Shown here one piece after another: positions 18,319-27,868 of a DNA stretch of 51,315 nucleotides; position 1 is the first letter of the stretch, and every line of letters starts with the position of its first letter. The stretch is from positions 1-51,315 of the forward strand of contig CAZPUJ010000295.1 in NCBI GenBank assembly GCA_964589725.1, in the 5' to 3' direction. Origin of the DNA: CAYSHJ01 sp964589725 (GTDB lineage Bacteria; Planctomycetota; Planctomycetia; Planctomycetales; Planctomycetaceae). Under the pieces are notes generated by a model that was given only the letters and a program-made list of their open reading frames with translations, was not told the origin of the DNA and did no database searches. The position numbers were made by a program, and so were the translations under genes.

Positions 18319-19118
18319 TTGGCAATGTCGGTGCGGTCTTTCTGTTCGAGTGGAAGCGGGCGTTGACCCTGCCGCGCATCGCTTGGTGGGCGGTGCTCGC
18401 GGCGTTCCCGGTGTTCATCGTCGGCGTGATTCGCTTCACGATGAACGAGGATCTGAGACGAGGCTTGAGTGATGATCGAGTCCGGCAATTCTGGGCCTAT
18501 TTGCTCTACGCCTTGGTCCCGATGCTGATGTCGATACTGGGCACGTTGTTGTGGGCCACACCCGCGATCTCGGCCGAGTTGGAGCGGCGCAGTTGGATCT
18601 ACCTGACCGTGCGACCGAACGGCGGCACGGCGGTGTTGCTCGGAAAATATCTGGCCGCTGTGACGTGGGTGATTCCGCCGGCTCTGCTTGGTCTGACGAT
18701 CGCGGTCCCGCTTGCTGCTTCCGGTGATGGTTGGCGATTATGGTGGACGATGGTCCGACTGGTGTGTCTCTCGTGTCCGGCCTACGGAGCGATTTACCTG
18801 CTGCTGGGCACGCTACTACCTCGCCGCGCAATGGTGCTGGCGGTGGCTTACACGCTGATCTTCGAATTGGTCGTCAGCTTCGTTCCAGCGGTGATCAACA
18901 CGTTGACGGTGCAATACCGCCTGTTTGCACTCGTCATTGAATGGTGCGACCTTACCGGATTAGACGGACGTCGGGCCGGAGTGTTGACCCTGATCGGAGA
19001 CACTCCTGTCTGGCGACACATCGCAATTCTGCTACTGCTGCCGCCAGTCCTGCTTCTGGTCTCCGTTGCGATCTTGCGCTGGAGCGAATTCTCGGCGGCT
19101 GCGGAATCCGACGTTTGA
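18315..19118 (+). CDS. ABC-2 type permease (second pair)
   Basis: 267 residues from a GTG start that overlaps the upstream stop by 4 bases. Six predicted membrane segments: IAWWAVLAAFPVFIVGVI, FWAYLLYALVPMLMSILGTL, AVTWVIPPALLGLTIAVPL, LSCPAYGAIYLLLGTLL, MVLAVAYTLIFELVVSF and IAILLLLPPVLLLVSVAIL. The SAELERRSWIYLTVRPNGGTA loop after segment 2 matches the ABC-2 pattern seen in the first permease. Last gene of the ABC operon; it presumably works with the ATPase immediately upstream, and the four products could form one heteromeric transporter or two. Confidence 0.88.
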   Translation: MIGNVGAVFLFEWKRALTLPRIAWWAVLAAFPVFIVGVIRFTMNEDLRRGLSDDRVRQFWAYLLYALVPMLMSILGTLLWATPAISAELERRSWIYLTVRPNGGTAVLLGKYLAAVTWVIPPALLGLTIAVPLAASGDGWRLWWTMVRLVCLSCPAYGAIYLLLGTLLPRRAMVLAVAYTLIFELVVSFVPAVINTLTVQYRLFALVIEWCDLTGLDGRRAGVLTLIGDTPVWRHIAILLLLPPVLLLVSVAILRWSEFSAAAESDV

Positions 19119-19241
19119 GATGCTCCGGACTCAGCAAAGACAATCCTGGCGGGTCAGTTGGACGCGGCAGGGACCGGTCGCTGTCGCTATCATCGTTCCT
19201 CGATCCAAGTGAAACGCCTCGACAGAAACGAAGAGCCCTTT

Positions 19242-20783
19242 GTGATCGGAAAACTATCGAAATTCTTGGGAGATAAGATCCCGGGCCTTCGGCGGATTGG
19301 GCGTCTGCCCAGACAGATGCTCGCCATCAGCCCATTCGCGGGGGATTGTCGACCGACGCGAGTGCCGCTTTTCAAGCCGGGGTCGGGGCGGCCGACGTTG
19401 CCATTCCCGCATCCTTGGAACTACGACCAACCGATCCGAATCTTAGAAACCTACTTTTGGGAAGCCGATGAGGAGCAAGGGCCGGGAAGACATAACCGTT
19501 ATCTCGAGGTTCCCGGTTTTCCACCGGTCTTAGTCACTCGTGATCCGGGAATGATTCGGGCGATCACGACCGAAACGGGAGATGGCGAGGTTCAATTCGA
19601 TCGTGACACTCTGCCGTCGACCGGCATCGCCCGAGCGACGGGACAAGACACGCTCCTCTTTGCCAACGGGGCGTCTTGGAGAAGACAGCGGAAACTCGCG
19701 GCGTCACCATTTGGAAAGACAACGCTCTTTCAACCGGAGATGTTCCAAGAGTTCGCCGAAACGTTTCGGGACACCGTCACCCAACGATTGGACGTCCTTC
19801 GCAAGCACTTGGAAATCAACGGCCAACAGTCGGTGAAAATTCAGCTCGAGCCGGAAATCAAAGCGGTGATGCTGGAAATGCTGACCAACAACTTCTTCGG
19901 CACTTTGATTCCTTACGATCAGATCCGAAATCAATATGTGCCGGCGTTGGATCGTGTCATCAATCACATCGTGCGCGACACTGTGATGAATCGGTTGGGG
20001 CTCCCGATGAGCAAGCTGCCTCGTTTCACTAAGAACCTTGCGCAGATCCGGAGCAGTTATGACAGCTTCGAAGAGCTAACGAACCTTGTGCTAGCAATGC
20101 GGCGTGAAAGAAAAGGGCAGTGGAAGCAATTCAAATCCGATGCTCCGGACGAGGCCCTGCGCAGCAATATTAAGGTCTTCTTGGCCGGTGCCCTCGAAGC
20201 GACGACTTCTTATGCGACCTGGGCCATTTCTCACCTTGCGAGAAATCCCATGGCTCAAGACAAGGTCTATGAAGTCGTCAAAAACATTCACGACTACACT
20301 CCCGAAAATCTCGACAATGCGAAATACCTTGGCCAAGTCCTGGATGAAACGCTGCGTCTGACTCCTTCGCTCTACTTTCTTCCGCGCAGGGCCACTGCGG
20401 ATACCTGGGTCGAAACAGCAGATGGACGGAAACTATTTATCCCGCAAGGAACCCATATTCTGTTGGATGTATGGCACGCGAACCGTCACGAGGATCACTG
20501 GGGCATTCAAGCCACGGGTTATCCCGCACTCGACTTTGTTCCGGAGCGTTGGGCGAACTTGGCGGCACAGGGACGCGGGTCGAAAGAAACCCTCCACTTT
20601 GGTTTTGGACACGGGCCAAGAGTGTGCCCCGGAAAACATCTGGGCCAGTTGGAGGTTGGCCTTGTCGTCGGGGCGTTCGTGAAAATGTTCAAATTCAAAA
20701 ATGACAATCCCGCAAATCACGTGCGAGCCGGAGTTTCGACAAAGCCCATGGACGGCACCCTCGTAGATTTGGAACTGCGTTAA
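19242..20783 (+). CDS. Cytochrome P450
   Basis: About 513 residues from GTG 19242; GTG 19209 and TTG 19158 are alternative in-frame starts, and GAAGAG upstream of 19242 is the best of weak ribosome-binding sites. The heme-binding loop FGFGHGPRVCPGKHLG places the axial cysteine near residue 462. The K-helix ExxR is in VLDETLRLTP and the I-helix in FLAGALEATTSYATWAISH, with an AGALEATT oxygen-activation motif. These enzymes perform haem-dependent monooxygenation with external electron donors; no ferredoxin or reductase gene is adjacent. No signal peptide is evident. It lies between the ABC operon and a DUF1592 gene on the same strand, with 120 bases to the former. Substrate cannot be inferred. 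Confidence 0.93.
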   Translation: MIGKLSKFLGDKIPGLRRIGRLPRQMLAISPFAGDCRPTRVPLFKPGSGRPTLPFPHPWNYDQPIRILETYFWEADEEQGPGRHNRYLEVPGFPPVLVTRDPGMIRAITTETGDGEVQFDRDTLPSTGIARATGQDTLLFANGASWRRQRKLAASPFGKTTLFQPEMFQEFAETFRDTVTQRLDVLRKHLEINGQQSVKIQLEPEIKAVMLEMLTNNFFGTLIPYDQIRNQYVPALDRVINHIVRDTVMNRLGLPMSKLPRFTKNLAQIRSSYDSFEELTNLVLAMRRERKGQWKQFKSDAPDEALRSNIKVFLAGALEATTSYATWAISHLARNPMAQDKVYEVVKNIHDYTPENLDNAKYLGQVLDETLRLTPSLYFLPRRATADTWVETADGRKLFIPQGTHILLDVWHANRHEDHWGIQATGYPALDFVPERWANLAAQGRGSKETLHFGFGHGPRVCPGKHLGQLEVGLVVGAFVKMFKFKNDNPANHVRAGVSTKPMDGTLVDLELR

Positions 20784-20811
20784 TGACGTCTATGCTGGAA
20801 GTGCCGGAATT

Positions 20812-23800
20812 ATGATGCACGAGAACTTGGCTTCACGTTCGATGCTTTTCGTTGCACTTGGAACGCTGGTGCTGGCCATACATGTCGCGGGCTCGACGGC
20901 TCATGGCCAGGAGAAACCGGCGGCACCGAACACTGCCGTTGAGGACGCTGTGGCAGATGCGACCGCTTTCAAGGAGCGTATTCAGCCTCTCCTGCAGAAA
21001 TACTGTGTGCGTTGCCACAACGCCGACAATATGGAGTCCGGTATTCGCGTTGATCAACTAACTGCCACGCCAGAGGACAGGCAGCTTCTTCTTTGGAAAG
21101 GGATTCAGAAGCAGGTTGCGGATGAAGTCATGCCACCGGCCGACGAACCGCAGCCAACGGCCGAGCAGCGCAAGTCGCTCAGTGAGTGGATCACGCGGAC
21201 CATTGCTGCGGCACGAGCACGCGACACAAAGAAAAATGGCTCGGTGCGGCGGCTGACGGTGGCGCAGTATCGAAACACGCTCAGGGATCTGTTGGGGCTG
21301 GAAGAGGATCTCACAGATGCACTTCCTCCCGATGGTATTTCCAAGGACGGGTTTGCCAACAACGGGCAGACGATGGTGTTGTCGCCGCTGCAGGTGGAGT
21401 CCTATTTCGACATCGCCGAGAAGGCGCTCGACCTGTGCATCGTGAACGAAAGCACAAAGCCTGTGATTCAGAACTTCCGCATGGAGTTCAGAGCCTCGAT
21501 CAATCCGCAGCCGTGTCCCGACAATCTGGTTTTGGGGGCCAACAATGCTCTGTTGAACAACGCAGACTTCGTGGTGACCGAGCTGCAGCCGTCGAAGCCG
21601 TTTGACTATCAGCCGTTCGCCATGCGGACCGCGTACGAGTTCATCGAAGGCTACGTCGGCAACGACACGATCCGAGCCTGGAAGAAGTTCGACAGCATCT
21701 ACCACTCGGTGTTCGCCTGCGTGCGCGGGACACCGGGGTATCCGAAAGGGGAAGCTCATCAGGTCGTTTCCGGCGGCTTGCTGTTGCGACCGGCGATCCC
21801 CAGTCCCGAAATCTTCGGTCAGTCGAACACGTATGGGCCGATGGCGAACTTCAAAATCTCGTTGCGCGAGTTGCCGGAGCACGGAAACTTCCGCGTAACG
21901 GTGAAGGCCGCTCGCTACGAGGACGGTTTGCTACTGGATGCCGGCTCGCCCGTAGCCACGCTCGCCAAGAGCGTGGGCGAAACTCCAGAAAACCCACGCT
22001 CTGGCGAGCGTGGCTACGACTCGACGATTGTTACGGATTTGTCGGAATCGCCCGAAGCGAACATCGCGATCAAACAGGACGGCATTTATCAAGTGGACGT
22101 GACTTGTTCGGCGGGAAAATCGCAGGGGCTGCTGTCGCTGAACCTGGGCGAACGACAATTCGCCGGGCAGCTCATGGAACCGAATCCGAAACCGGATGCC
22201 GACAAGGACGCGAAGGCGTCCGATCAGCAGACTGCGTTCATGATCGTGCGGTTGCCGGCGGGTGATGTGAAACTGAAGGCTCGTTACGGAGACAACTCTC
22301 GGCTGCGTCGTATCGTCTTCAGCCGAATGAACGATGACAGCGAACCGGCTCGGAAGTTCAAAACTTTCGAGCAACGATCGCCGTCGCTGGGTGTTTATCT
22401 CGGCTTGCGTCGCGACTGTGGCAGCACGCTCTCGCAAGTCGGTGGGCCTCGGCCCGTCTCGACCGGCGAACTTCAGGACTTCGTGTTCGACGGGGCAATC
22501 AACGACTTTCCGACTCCCGACGTGGAGAATGACAACGTTAATTATCTGGCGGGCATTCGCGAGATCGGGGTTCGCAGCGAATACACCGACGGCCGCGACA
22601 TGCCTCGGCTGCTCGTGCGCTCGATCGAGTTCGAGGGGCCGTTTTACGAGTCGTGGCCGCCGGCGACTCATCGCAATATTTTCATCAAGTCACCTAATGG
22701 AGGATGGGCACTCTTGCCCGTCACTCCGTCGGAGCACGTCACGGAAAGACAAACAGAAAAAGAGACGGGCAAGAGTGCCCATCCTCCGTCTTCAACCGAG
22801 CAATATGCCCAAGACGTGATCCGCTCGTTCGCCACGCGAGCCTTCCGCCGCCCCATCACGGCTGCCGAATTGGAAACGCTCGTCGGCGTCTGGAAAAACT
22901 CGTTCGCCGACATGCGATCCGGTCGTAGCCAAAGTCGCCAGACTTTGGGGAGGGTGCCTGACGATCCCCAATCTCTGGCGAGATTGGCTACGGACATTTT
23001 TCGTCAGAGCATCAAGGACGCGCTGCTCGTCGTGCTGACGTCGCCTCAGTTCTTGTTCCTGATCGAGAACAGCAGCAGCCCGGCCGCGGAGGATCTCGAT
23101 CCCTACGAGCTGGCATCGAAGCTGTCGTACTTTCTGTGGAACGCGCCGCCGGATCAACGACTGCTGGATCTAGCCGCAAAGAACGCCTTGCATCAGTCGC
23201 TGGATGCAGAGATCGAGCGGATGATCCGCGACCCGCGCTTCGGGCAGTTCATCAAAGAGTTCGCGTCGCAGTGGTTGAGCCTCGATAAGTTCGACGTCGT
23301 GGCGGTTGATGCTCAGCGATACCCCAAGCTCACTCGCGACACGAAGACCCAGTTGCGGCAGGAGCCGGTCCAGTTTCTGCGGTATCTGATCGAACAAGAC
23401 CTGCCGCTGCGCAACGTCGTGAAGTCGGACTTCCTCGTCGCGAACGAGGTCACTGCGAGCTACTACAGCTTGGCCGACCGCACCGAAAGTGGGTTTCGGT
23501 TTGTCCCGCTCAAGCACGAGAACGAGAACCTGGGAGGCGTGTTGACTCAGGCCGGAATCTTGGCGGGGTTGTCCGATGGCCGGGAATCCAACCCGATCAA
23601 GCGTGGAGCCTGGCTGGCCCGAAAAATTATCGCCGAACCGCCCGACGATCCGCCGCCAAACGTGCCGCAACTCAAAGAGGACGACGGCACGAAGCTGACT
23701 CTCCGCGAGAAACTGGAGCGTCACCGCAACCAGAAAGGCTGCGCGAAATGTCACTCCGGCATCGACCCGTGGGGGATTCCGTTTGAGACGTTCGACGCCG

Positions 23801-24087
23801 GCGGCCTGTTCAAGAAAGACCCTGGCGTCGATGCCCGCTCGACTCTTCCAGACAGAACCGAGATCAAGGATTTGAATGACCTGAAGGCTTACCTGGCGAA
23901 CGACCGCATCGACCAAGTGGCCTTCAGCTTCCTGAAGCACACCGCCTGTTATGCTGTCGGCCGCAGCCTGACCTACAACGAACTCGTGTTCCTCCAAGAA
24001 CAGAGCGTCCAACTGAAAGCCAACGACTACCGCATGCAGGAGCTGCTCCGGTTCGTCATCAAGAGTGATTTGTTTTTGAAGAAGTAG
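20812..24087 (+). CDS. DUF1592 family cytochrome-like protein with three in-frame palindromic inserts
   Basis: 1091 residues. Signal peptide about 1-32. An N-terminal cytochrome C-like domain has the heme motif CVRCH in LLQKYCVRCHNADNM; DUF1587 (VRRLTVAQYRNTLRDLLGL), DUF1592 (FATRAFRRPITAAELE...), DUF1588 (GGVLTQAGILAGLSDGRESN, then GCAKCHSGIDPWGIPFE) and DUF1585 (C-terminal) follow in the usual order. Predicted exported. Three palindromic elements lie inside the frame at 21952-22017, 22699-22787 and 22925-22991, adding residues such as SVGETPENPRSGERGYD, GGWALLPVTPSEHVTER and SGRSQSRQTLGRVPDDP; none introduces a stop. They fall between rather than inside the recognisable domain cores. Function of the family is unknown. 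Confidence 0.92.
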   Translation: MMHENLASRSMLFVALGTLVLAIHVAGSTAHGQEKPAAPNTAVEDAVADATAFKERIQPLLQKYCVRCHNADNMESGIRVDQLTATPEDRQLLLWKGIQKQVADEVMPPADEPQPTAEQRKSLSEWITRTIAAARARDTKKNGSVRRLTVAQYRNTLRDLLGLEEDLTDALPPDGISKDGFANNGQTMVLSPLQVESYFDIAEKALDLCIVNESTKPVIQNFRMEFRASINPQPCPDNLVLGANNALLNNADFVVTELQPSKPFDYQPFAMRTAYEFIEGYVGNDTIRAWKKFDSIYHSVFACVRGTPGYPKGEAHQVVSGGLLLRPAIPSPEIFGQSNTYGPMANFKISLRELPEHGNFRVTVKAARYEDGLLLDAGSPVATLAKSVGETPENPRSGERGYDSTIVTDLSESPEANIAIKQDGIYQVDVTCSAGKSQGLLSLNLGERQFAGQLMEPNPKPDADKDAKASDQQTAFMIVRLPAGDVKLKARYGDNSRLRRIVFSRMNDDSEPARKFKTFEQRSPSLGVYLGLRRDCGSTLSQVGGPRPVSTGELQDFVFDGAINDFPTPDVENDNVNYLAGIREIGVRSEYTDGRDMPRLLVRSIEFEGPFYESWPPATHRNIFIKSPNGGWALLPVTPSEHVTERQTEKETGKSAHPPSSTEQYAQDVIRSFATRAFRRPITAAELETLVGVWKNSFADMRSGRSQSRQTLGRVPDDPQSLARLATDIFRQSIKDALLVVLTSPQFLFLIENSSSPAAEDLDPYELASKLSYFLWNAPPDQRLLDLAAKNALHQSLDAEIERMIRDPRFGQFIKEFASQWLSLDKFDVVAVDAQRYPKLTRDTKTQLRQEPVQFLRYLIEQDLPLRNVVKSDFLVANEVTASYYSLADRTESGFRFVPLKHENENLGGVLTQAGILAGLSDGRESNPIKRGAWLARKIIAEPPDDPPPNVPQLKEDDGTKLTLREKLERHRNQKGCAKCHSGIDPWGIPFETFDAGGLFKKDPGVDARSTLPDRTEIKDLNDLKAYLANDRIDQVAFSFLKHTACYAVGRSLTYNELVFLQEQSVQLKANDYRMQELLRFVIKSDLFLKK
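21952..22017. repeat. Twin-hairpin element, GTAGCC family, inside DUF1592 gene
   Basis: GTAG then hairpin CCACGCTC-loop GCCA(A)-GAGCGTGG, then hairpin CCACGCTC-loop TGGC-GAGCGTGG, then CTAC. 66 bases, translated in frame. Confidence 0.92.
22699..22787. repeat. Twin-hairpin element, GATGGGCACTCTTGCCC family, inside DUF1592 gene
   Basis: Perfect 24-base arms at 22699-22722 and 22764-22787. Each arm is itself a hairpin: GGGC-ACTCTT-GCCC and GGGC-AAGAGT-GCCC. Bounded by GGAG. Translated in frame as GGWALLPV...TGKSAHPPS. Confidence 0.93.
22925..22991. repeat. Twin-hairpin element, GTAGCC family, inside DUF1592 gene
   Basis: GTAG, hairpin CCAAAGTC-GCCA-GACTTTGG, hairpin CCAATCTC-TGGC-GAGATTGG, CTAC. 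The two stems differ from each other and from the copy at 21952, yet each is fully paired; the loops are constant. Confidence 0.92.
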
Positions 24088-24304
24088 AGAAGAAACTCGG
24101 CCAGTTCAGAATCGAACACGCGAAGCGGTTCCTGGCCTTTCGCCGCCCAGTACCTATTGCACCTTCATGCTCTTAATCATTTCTAACTTCTCAGTAGTGC
24201 GGTTGAAAACTTCTGACAAAGGAGCGCTCATTTCTGTCGCGCCGTAAGCACTAACCCAGTGACGATTGAGCGTGCTTCACACGACTGAGGAAAGAGGCGT
24301 TTCG

Positions 24305-24838
24305 TTGCAACCAACCGACGCGGAGCTCGTTGCGGCGGCTTGTCAGGGAGACCTGGCGAGCTTCGGGCGATTGTACGAGCGGCACTTTCGCATGGCAGTG
24401 GGGATCGCCCGCAGCCGGTTGTCCGATGGACATCTGGCGGAGGATGCCGCGCAAGAGGCGTTTGCCATCGCGTGCCGCACTTTGGCGATATTGCAGGATG
24501 GAGACAGCTTTCCGCAGTGGTTAGGGACCATCTGTCGTCGCACGGCTTCGCGGTTGGCAAAGGGTCAGCCGATGCACGAGCCGTTGTCTGAAGATCGAGA
24601 GCCGACCAGCGATTGCGCATTGGCGGATTTGCGCCAGCAAGTTCACGAAGCACTGGGACAACTGGACGAGACCTCTCGCGAAATTGTCCTACTGCATTAC
24701 TTCAGCCAACTCTCCTACGACGAGATGTCACGAGCGCTCGGCGTGTCCACGGCGTCGATTCACGGGCGGCTGCAGCGTGCGCGAAAAAAGTTGGCGAAAG
24801 AGCTCGATCGCGATCATCCTTCAGGAGCCCAAGCATGA
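24305..24838 (+). CDS. ECF-family RNA polymerase sigma factor
   Basis: About 177 residues from TTG 24305 (MQPTDAELVAAACQGD), preceded by AAAGAGG at about 8 bases; longer in-frame starts exist at GTG 24272 and TTG 24266. Region 2 reads FGRLYERHFRMAVGIARSRL and LAEDAAQEAFAIACRTL; region 4 reads LDETSREIVLLHYFSQLS then helix-turn-helix MSRALGVSTASIHGRLQRAR. The stop overlaps the ATG of the next gene (ATGA), which encodes a single-pass membrane protein, so that protein may be the cognate anti-sigma or sensor. Confidence 0.92.
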   Translation: MQPTDAELVAAACQGDLASFGRLYERHFRMAVGIARSRLSDGHLAEDAAQEAFAIACRTLAILQDGDSFPQWLGTICRRTASRLAKGQPMHEPLSEDREPTSDCALADLRQQVHEALGQLDETSREIVLLHYFSQLSYDEMSRALGVSTASIHGRLQRARKKLAKELDRDHPSGAQA

Positions 24839-26178
24839 ACACAGTTCCGGAGAATCACGGCTGGGAAGATCGTCTCAAGAGCGGCCTCGGCGAAGCCTCA
24901 GTGCCGGACTTCAATGCCTGGCATCAGCGTCACTCCGATGCGGTCCAGAATCTCAATCCTGTGGTCACGACCTTCCGACGTCGCCGCCGGAGAATTTTGC
25001 TGAGCTGTTTCAAATTCGCGGCGGCGTCACTGTTGTTAGTCGTGGGCCTGATGTGGTTCCGCTCTGGCGGGACACTGAACTCGGAAGCCTTTGCCGAGGC
25101 GATCCCGGGAGTCGATGAGGTTCAGACCATGACTTGGACGACGACGTACTACGAGCGTGAGACGAGCGCCGATGGAAAGCGAACGTGGCTCAGGCCAGAA
25201 CGGCGGCTGCACGCCTATCGGCATCCCGGCCAGTACCGGGAGACCATCCTGGATCGGAATGGGAATCCTTCGGGGGTTCTGATTACGGACGGTCGAGTCG
25301 GGCGGCAACTGTCGTTGGACCTCAAAGAGAAGAAGGCTGTGCTGAAGATGCCGAACGGGACTCTCTCGGATCTGCGTGGACCGTTCGCCTGGGTCGGAGA
25401 AGCCCTGCGTGAGAGGCTGGTGGGGAAGGTGCTCCGCGTGAAGTCGGTCGAACTGCTCGGCCCCAAGCCCAGTGGCAACCGCCAGGCCAATGTCTTTCGA
25501 GCGATGATTCATCAGGGAGAAGATCGAGGATATTTCAGCAATGACTTTTGGATCGACACGGAATCCAAGCAACTGATCGCGATCCATGTGCCGGGAACAG
25601 ACGAGTTCGACCCGGAGACCGCAGCCGACCGCAACAATCCCGCGGAAGAGAAATGGACGAAGGGAACGATCCCCGGAATGATTGAGCACGAATTCGTGCT
25701 CGATGCGAAGCTCGATCCCGCGCTGTTCAGCCTCGATCCGCCTCCGGGATTCCAATTCGAAAAGCAGGCGCCTCCGACGGTGACCGAAGACGAGATGATT
25801 GCCTATCTGGGAGCCGCTGCTCGATTCAATGACAATCAGTTTCCCGATTCGCCCTACAGCGCGTTTGACAGCGACAAGTTCAATGCAGCGAGTGAAAAGA
25901 AAGACGCAGATCGCACGGCCGTCGAGCAAGCGCTGATCGACATTCGCGACAAGATCATGATGCGAGAGATCTACCGTTCCCCGGTCAAACAGTTTGAGGA
26001 AGACCAGACCGCGCCGAACAGTTTCCACTACGTCGGCTCAGGCGTGAAAGTGGACCAAGCCGACAGGATCGTCGGCTGGTACAAGCTTCGCAACTCGACG
26101 AAGTACCGCGCGTTCTACGGCGACCTCACGATCAAAGATGTCACCGCAGCCCAGCTACCGCTGAGCGTTGCGAAATAA
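24835..26178 (+). CDS. Membrane-anchored partner of the ECF sigma factor
   Basis: 447 residues. A short cytoplasmic head (about 1-55, ending in the basic run RRRRRRILL) precedes one membrane segment (FKFAAASLLLVVGLMWF), and the rest is predicted outside. The outer part (about 90-300) resembles LolA/outer membrane lipoprotein-sorting-like sheets (MTWTTTYYERETSADGKRTW, QYRETILDRNGNPSGVLI) and is common behind planctomycete sigma factors. GGAG lies 9 bases before the ATG, which overlaps the sigma stop by 4 bases. I see no canonical zinc-binding anti-sigma motif, so the anti-sigma role is inferred from topology and context only. Confidence 0.8.
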   Translation: MNTVPENHGWEDRLKSGLGEASVPDFNAWHQRHSDAVQNLNPVVTTFRRRRRRILLSCFKFAAASLLLVVGLMWFRSGGTLNSEAFAEAIPGVDEVQTMTWTTTYYERETSADGKRTWLRPERRLHAYRHPGQYRETILDRNGNPSGVLITDGRVGRQLSLDLKEKKAVLKMPNGTLSDLRGPFAWVGEALRERLVGKVLRVKSVELLGPKPSGNRQANVFRAMIHQGEDRGYFSNDFWIDTESKQLIAIHVPGTDEFDPETAADRNNPAEEKWTKGTIPGMIEHEFVLDAKLDPALFSLDPPPGFQFEKQAPPTVTEDEMIAYLGAAARFNDNQFPDSPYSAFDSDKFNAASEKKDADRTAVEQALIDIRDKIMMREIYRSPVKQFEEDQTAPNSFHYVGSGVKVDQADRIVGWYKLRNSTKYRAFYGDLTIKDVTAAQLPLSVAK

Positions 26179-26338
26179 TGAACCGGTGGAACGGCGAAAC
26201 AACAAAATCCGCAAGCGACGTCGGGTGGGGCGATGAATGCGACCCAAACGGCGTCATTTGCATTGGTGATGCCAGGAATCGTTGTTTTCCGGTACAGTAA
26301 ACACGAAACGCCCGAACCCCACCCAGCTATTTTCGCGG

Positions 26339-27685
26339 ATGAGCTTCATGGCCTTTTCCAATCCACTTGATCGTCGTGCGGTGCTCAAAGGTTTGGCGGG
26401 GGTCACGCTGGCTCTGCCGTTGTTGGAGGCGATGGGGAAGGAAGTCGCGGCGAAAACTCCGCGGCGGTTCTGTGCGATGTACACGGCCAACGGAATGTCG
26501 TTGCCGAATCCGAAACACGGGATCGACGAATGGAGCTGGTTCCCCAAGACCGAAGGACGCGCGTTCGAGTTCGGAAAATCGACCGAGCCGCTCAAGGCGT
26601 TTCGTGAGAAGCTCAGCTTTCTCGGTGGGCTGCATCATCCGAACGGGCCGAAGGCCGATCCGCATTTGTGTTCGGACATGTGGCTGACCGGCGCTCCGCT
26701 GCACAACCCGAAGCCCGGCATGTTCAACTCGGTGGCGCTCGATCAAGTGGTGGCTCAGCACACGAAGCAGTTCTGCCGGCAACCGTCGTTGGTGTTGTCG
26801 ATTGATGCGGGCGTCGGCTTTTTGTCGCGCACGGGGACGATCTCGTATAACCTCGAAGGGAAGCCGATCCCGGCCGAGAACAACCCGCGCCGAGTGTTCG
26901 ATCGCCTATTTCGCGGCGACCGGGCGTCGCTCGCCTCGCAGCGCGAGCAACTCCAGCGACGCATCAAGCTGGTGGACGCGGTGCTCGAAAGCTCCAAGTC
27001 GCTCAACAAACAACTGGGCCAATCCGACCGCGAGAAGATGGACCAGTACCTCACGTCGCTGGACGAAATCGAGTCCCGGCTGACCGCCTCGGAGAAGTGG
27101 ATCGACATCCCGCTGAAGACGCAGGATTACTCGCATCTCAACTTGGACGCGACGTCCGAGAGTGAGCCGGCCGAGTACTACCGGAACATGTTTGACCTGA
27201 TCGCGCTGGCGTTCGACGCGGACATCACGCGGTCGGTCGCGTTCATGCTCAATCGCGAAGACGGCATGGGGATCAGTGACACGTTCCCGCTAAAGCTCGG
27301 CCTGACCCGCACGCACCACAATTTGTCACACGCCGAAGACAAAGAGGGCCAACTGGAATTCGCGAAGTACGACCTGTTTCTCAGCGAGCAGATTGCTCAC
27401 TTCCTGAGCCGCCTTGAGGAATACGAAGACAACGAGGGCAGCGTGCTCGACAACACCATCGTCCTTTTCGGCAGCGGAGCCAGCACGACTCACTACCCGA
27501 AGAACCTCCCGACGCTGATTGCCGGCGGCTCGAACATGGGACTCAAGCACGGCACCTACTGGCGCGGCAAAGACGCGCGAATGTCGAACGTCTTCCTGAG
27601 CATCCTGCGCTCGATGAAGATCGAGGAAGGCTCGTTCTCGGACAGCACCGGCGCCGTGAGCGAATCGATCTTCGCCGCCGTCTGA
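26339..27685 (+). CDS. DUF1552 domain protein, Tat-type N-terminus
   Basis: About 448 residues from ATG 26339; ATG 26348 is an alternative. The N-terminus DRRAVLKGLAGVTLALPLLE is a Tat-like signal with only one clear arginine pair. Family blocks: MYTANGMSLPNP, FLGGLHHPNGPKADPH, SLVLSIDAGVGF, YLTSLDEIESRL, SVAFMLNREDGMG, TIVLFGSGAS. DUF1552 proteins usually accompany DUF1592 proteins; here the DUF1592 gene lies 2.2 kb upstream on the same strand with a sigma/membrane pair between. The role is unknown; the fold is thought to be similar to DUF1501. Confidence 0.92.
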   Translation: MSFMAFSNPLDRRAVLKGLAGVTLALPLLEAMGKEVAAKTPRRFCAMYTANGMSLPNPKHGIDEWSWFPKTEGRAFEFGKSTEPLKAFREKLSFLGGLHHPNGPKADPHLCSDMWLTGAPLHNPKPGMFNSVALDQVVAQHTKQFCRQPSLVLSIDAGVGFLSRTGTISYNLEGKPIPAENNPRRVFDRLFRGDRASLASQREQLQRRIKLVDAVLESSKSLNKQLGQSDREKMDQYLTSLDEIESRLTASEKWIDIPLKTQDYSHLNLDATSESEPAEYYRNMFDLIALAFDADITRSVAFMLNREDGMGISDTFPLKLGLTRTHHNLSHAEDKEGQLEFAKYDLFLSEQIAHFLSRLEEYEDNEGSVLDNTIVLFGSGASTTHYPKNLPTLIAGGSNMGLKHGTYWRGKDARMSNVFLSILRSMKIEEGSFSDSTGAVSESIFAAV

Positions 27686-27746
27686 TGTCTACGACCCACC
27701 GTTTAGATTCTTCGGTTGTGAATTATGCGCGCCGTGCGCGCAATAT

Positions 27747-27798
27747 GTAGCCGAGTCGCTCCGCGACTCGGATCGGCGTCGCGGAGCGACGCCGCTAC
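27747..27798. repeat. Twin-hairpin element, GTAGCC family, between convergent genes
   Basis: GTAG, hairpin CCGAGTCGC-TCC-GCGACTCGG, hairpin GGCGTCGC-GGA-GCGACGCC, CTAC. A further hairpin GCGGGCGAAGCCCGC follows at about 27803. With the element at 27869 it may end transcription from both sides. Confidence 0.88.
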
Positions 27799-27868
27799 GT
27801 TGCGGGCGAAGCCCGCGTTAGGCCATTCCGGGCAAACAATTGCACTTGGCCCCAGGCGGGCGAGAAGT

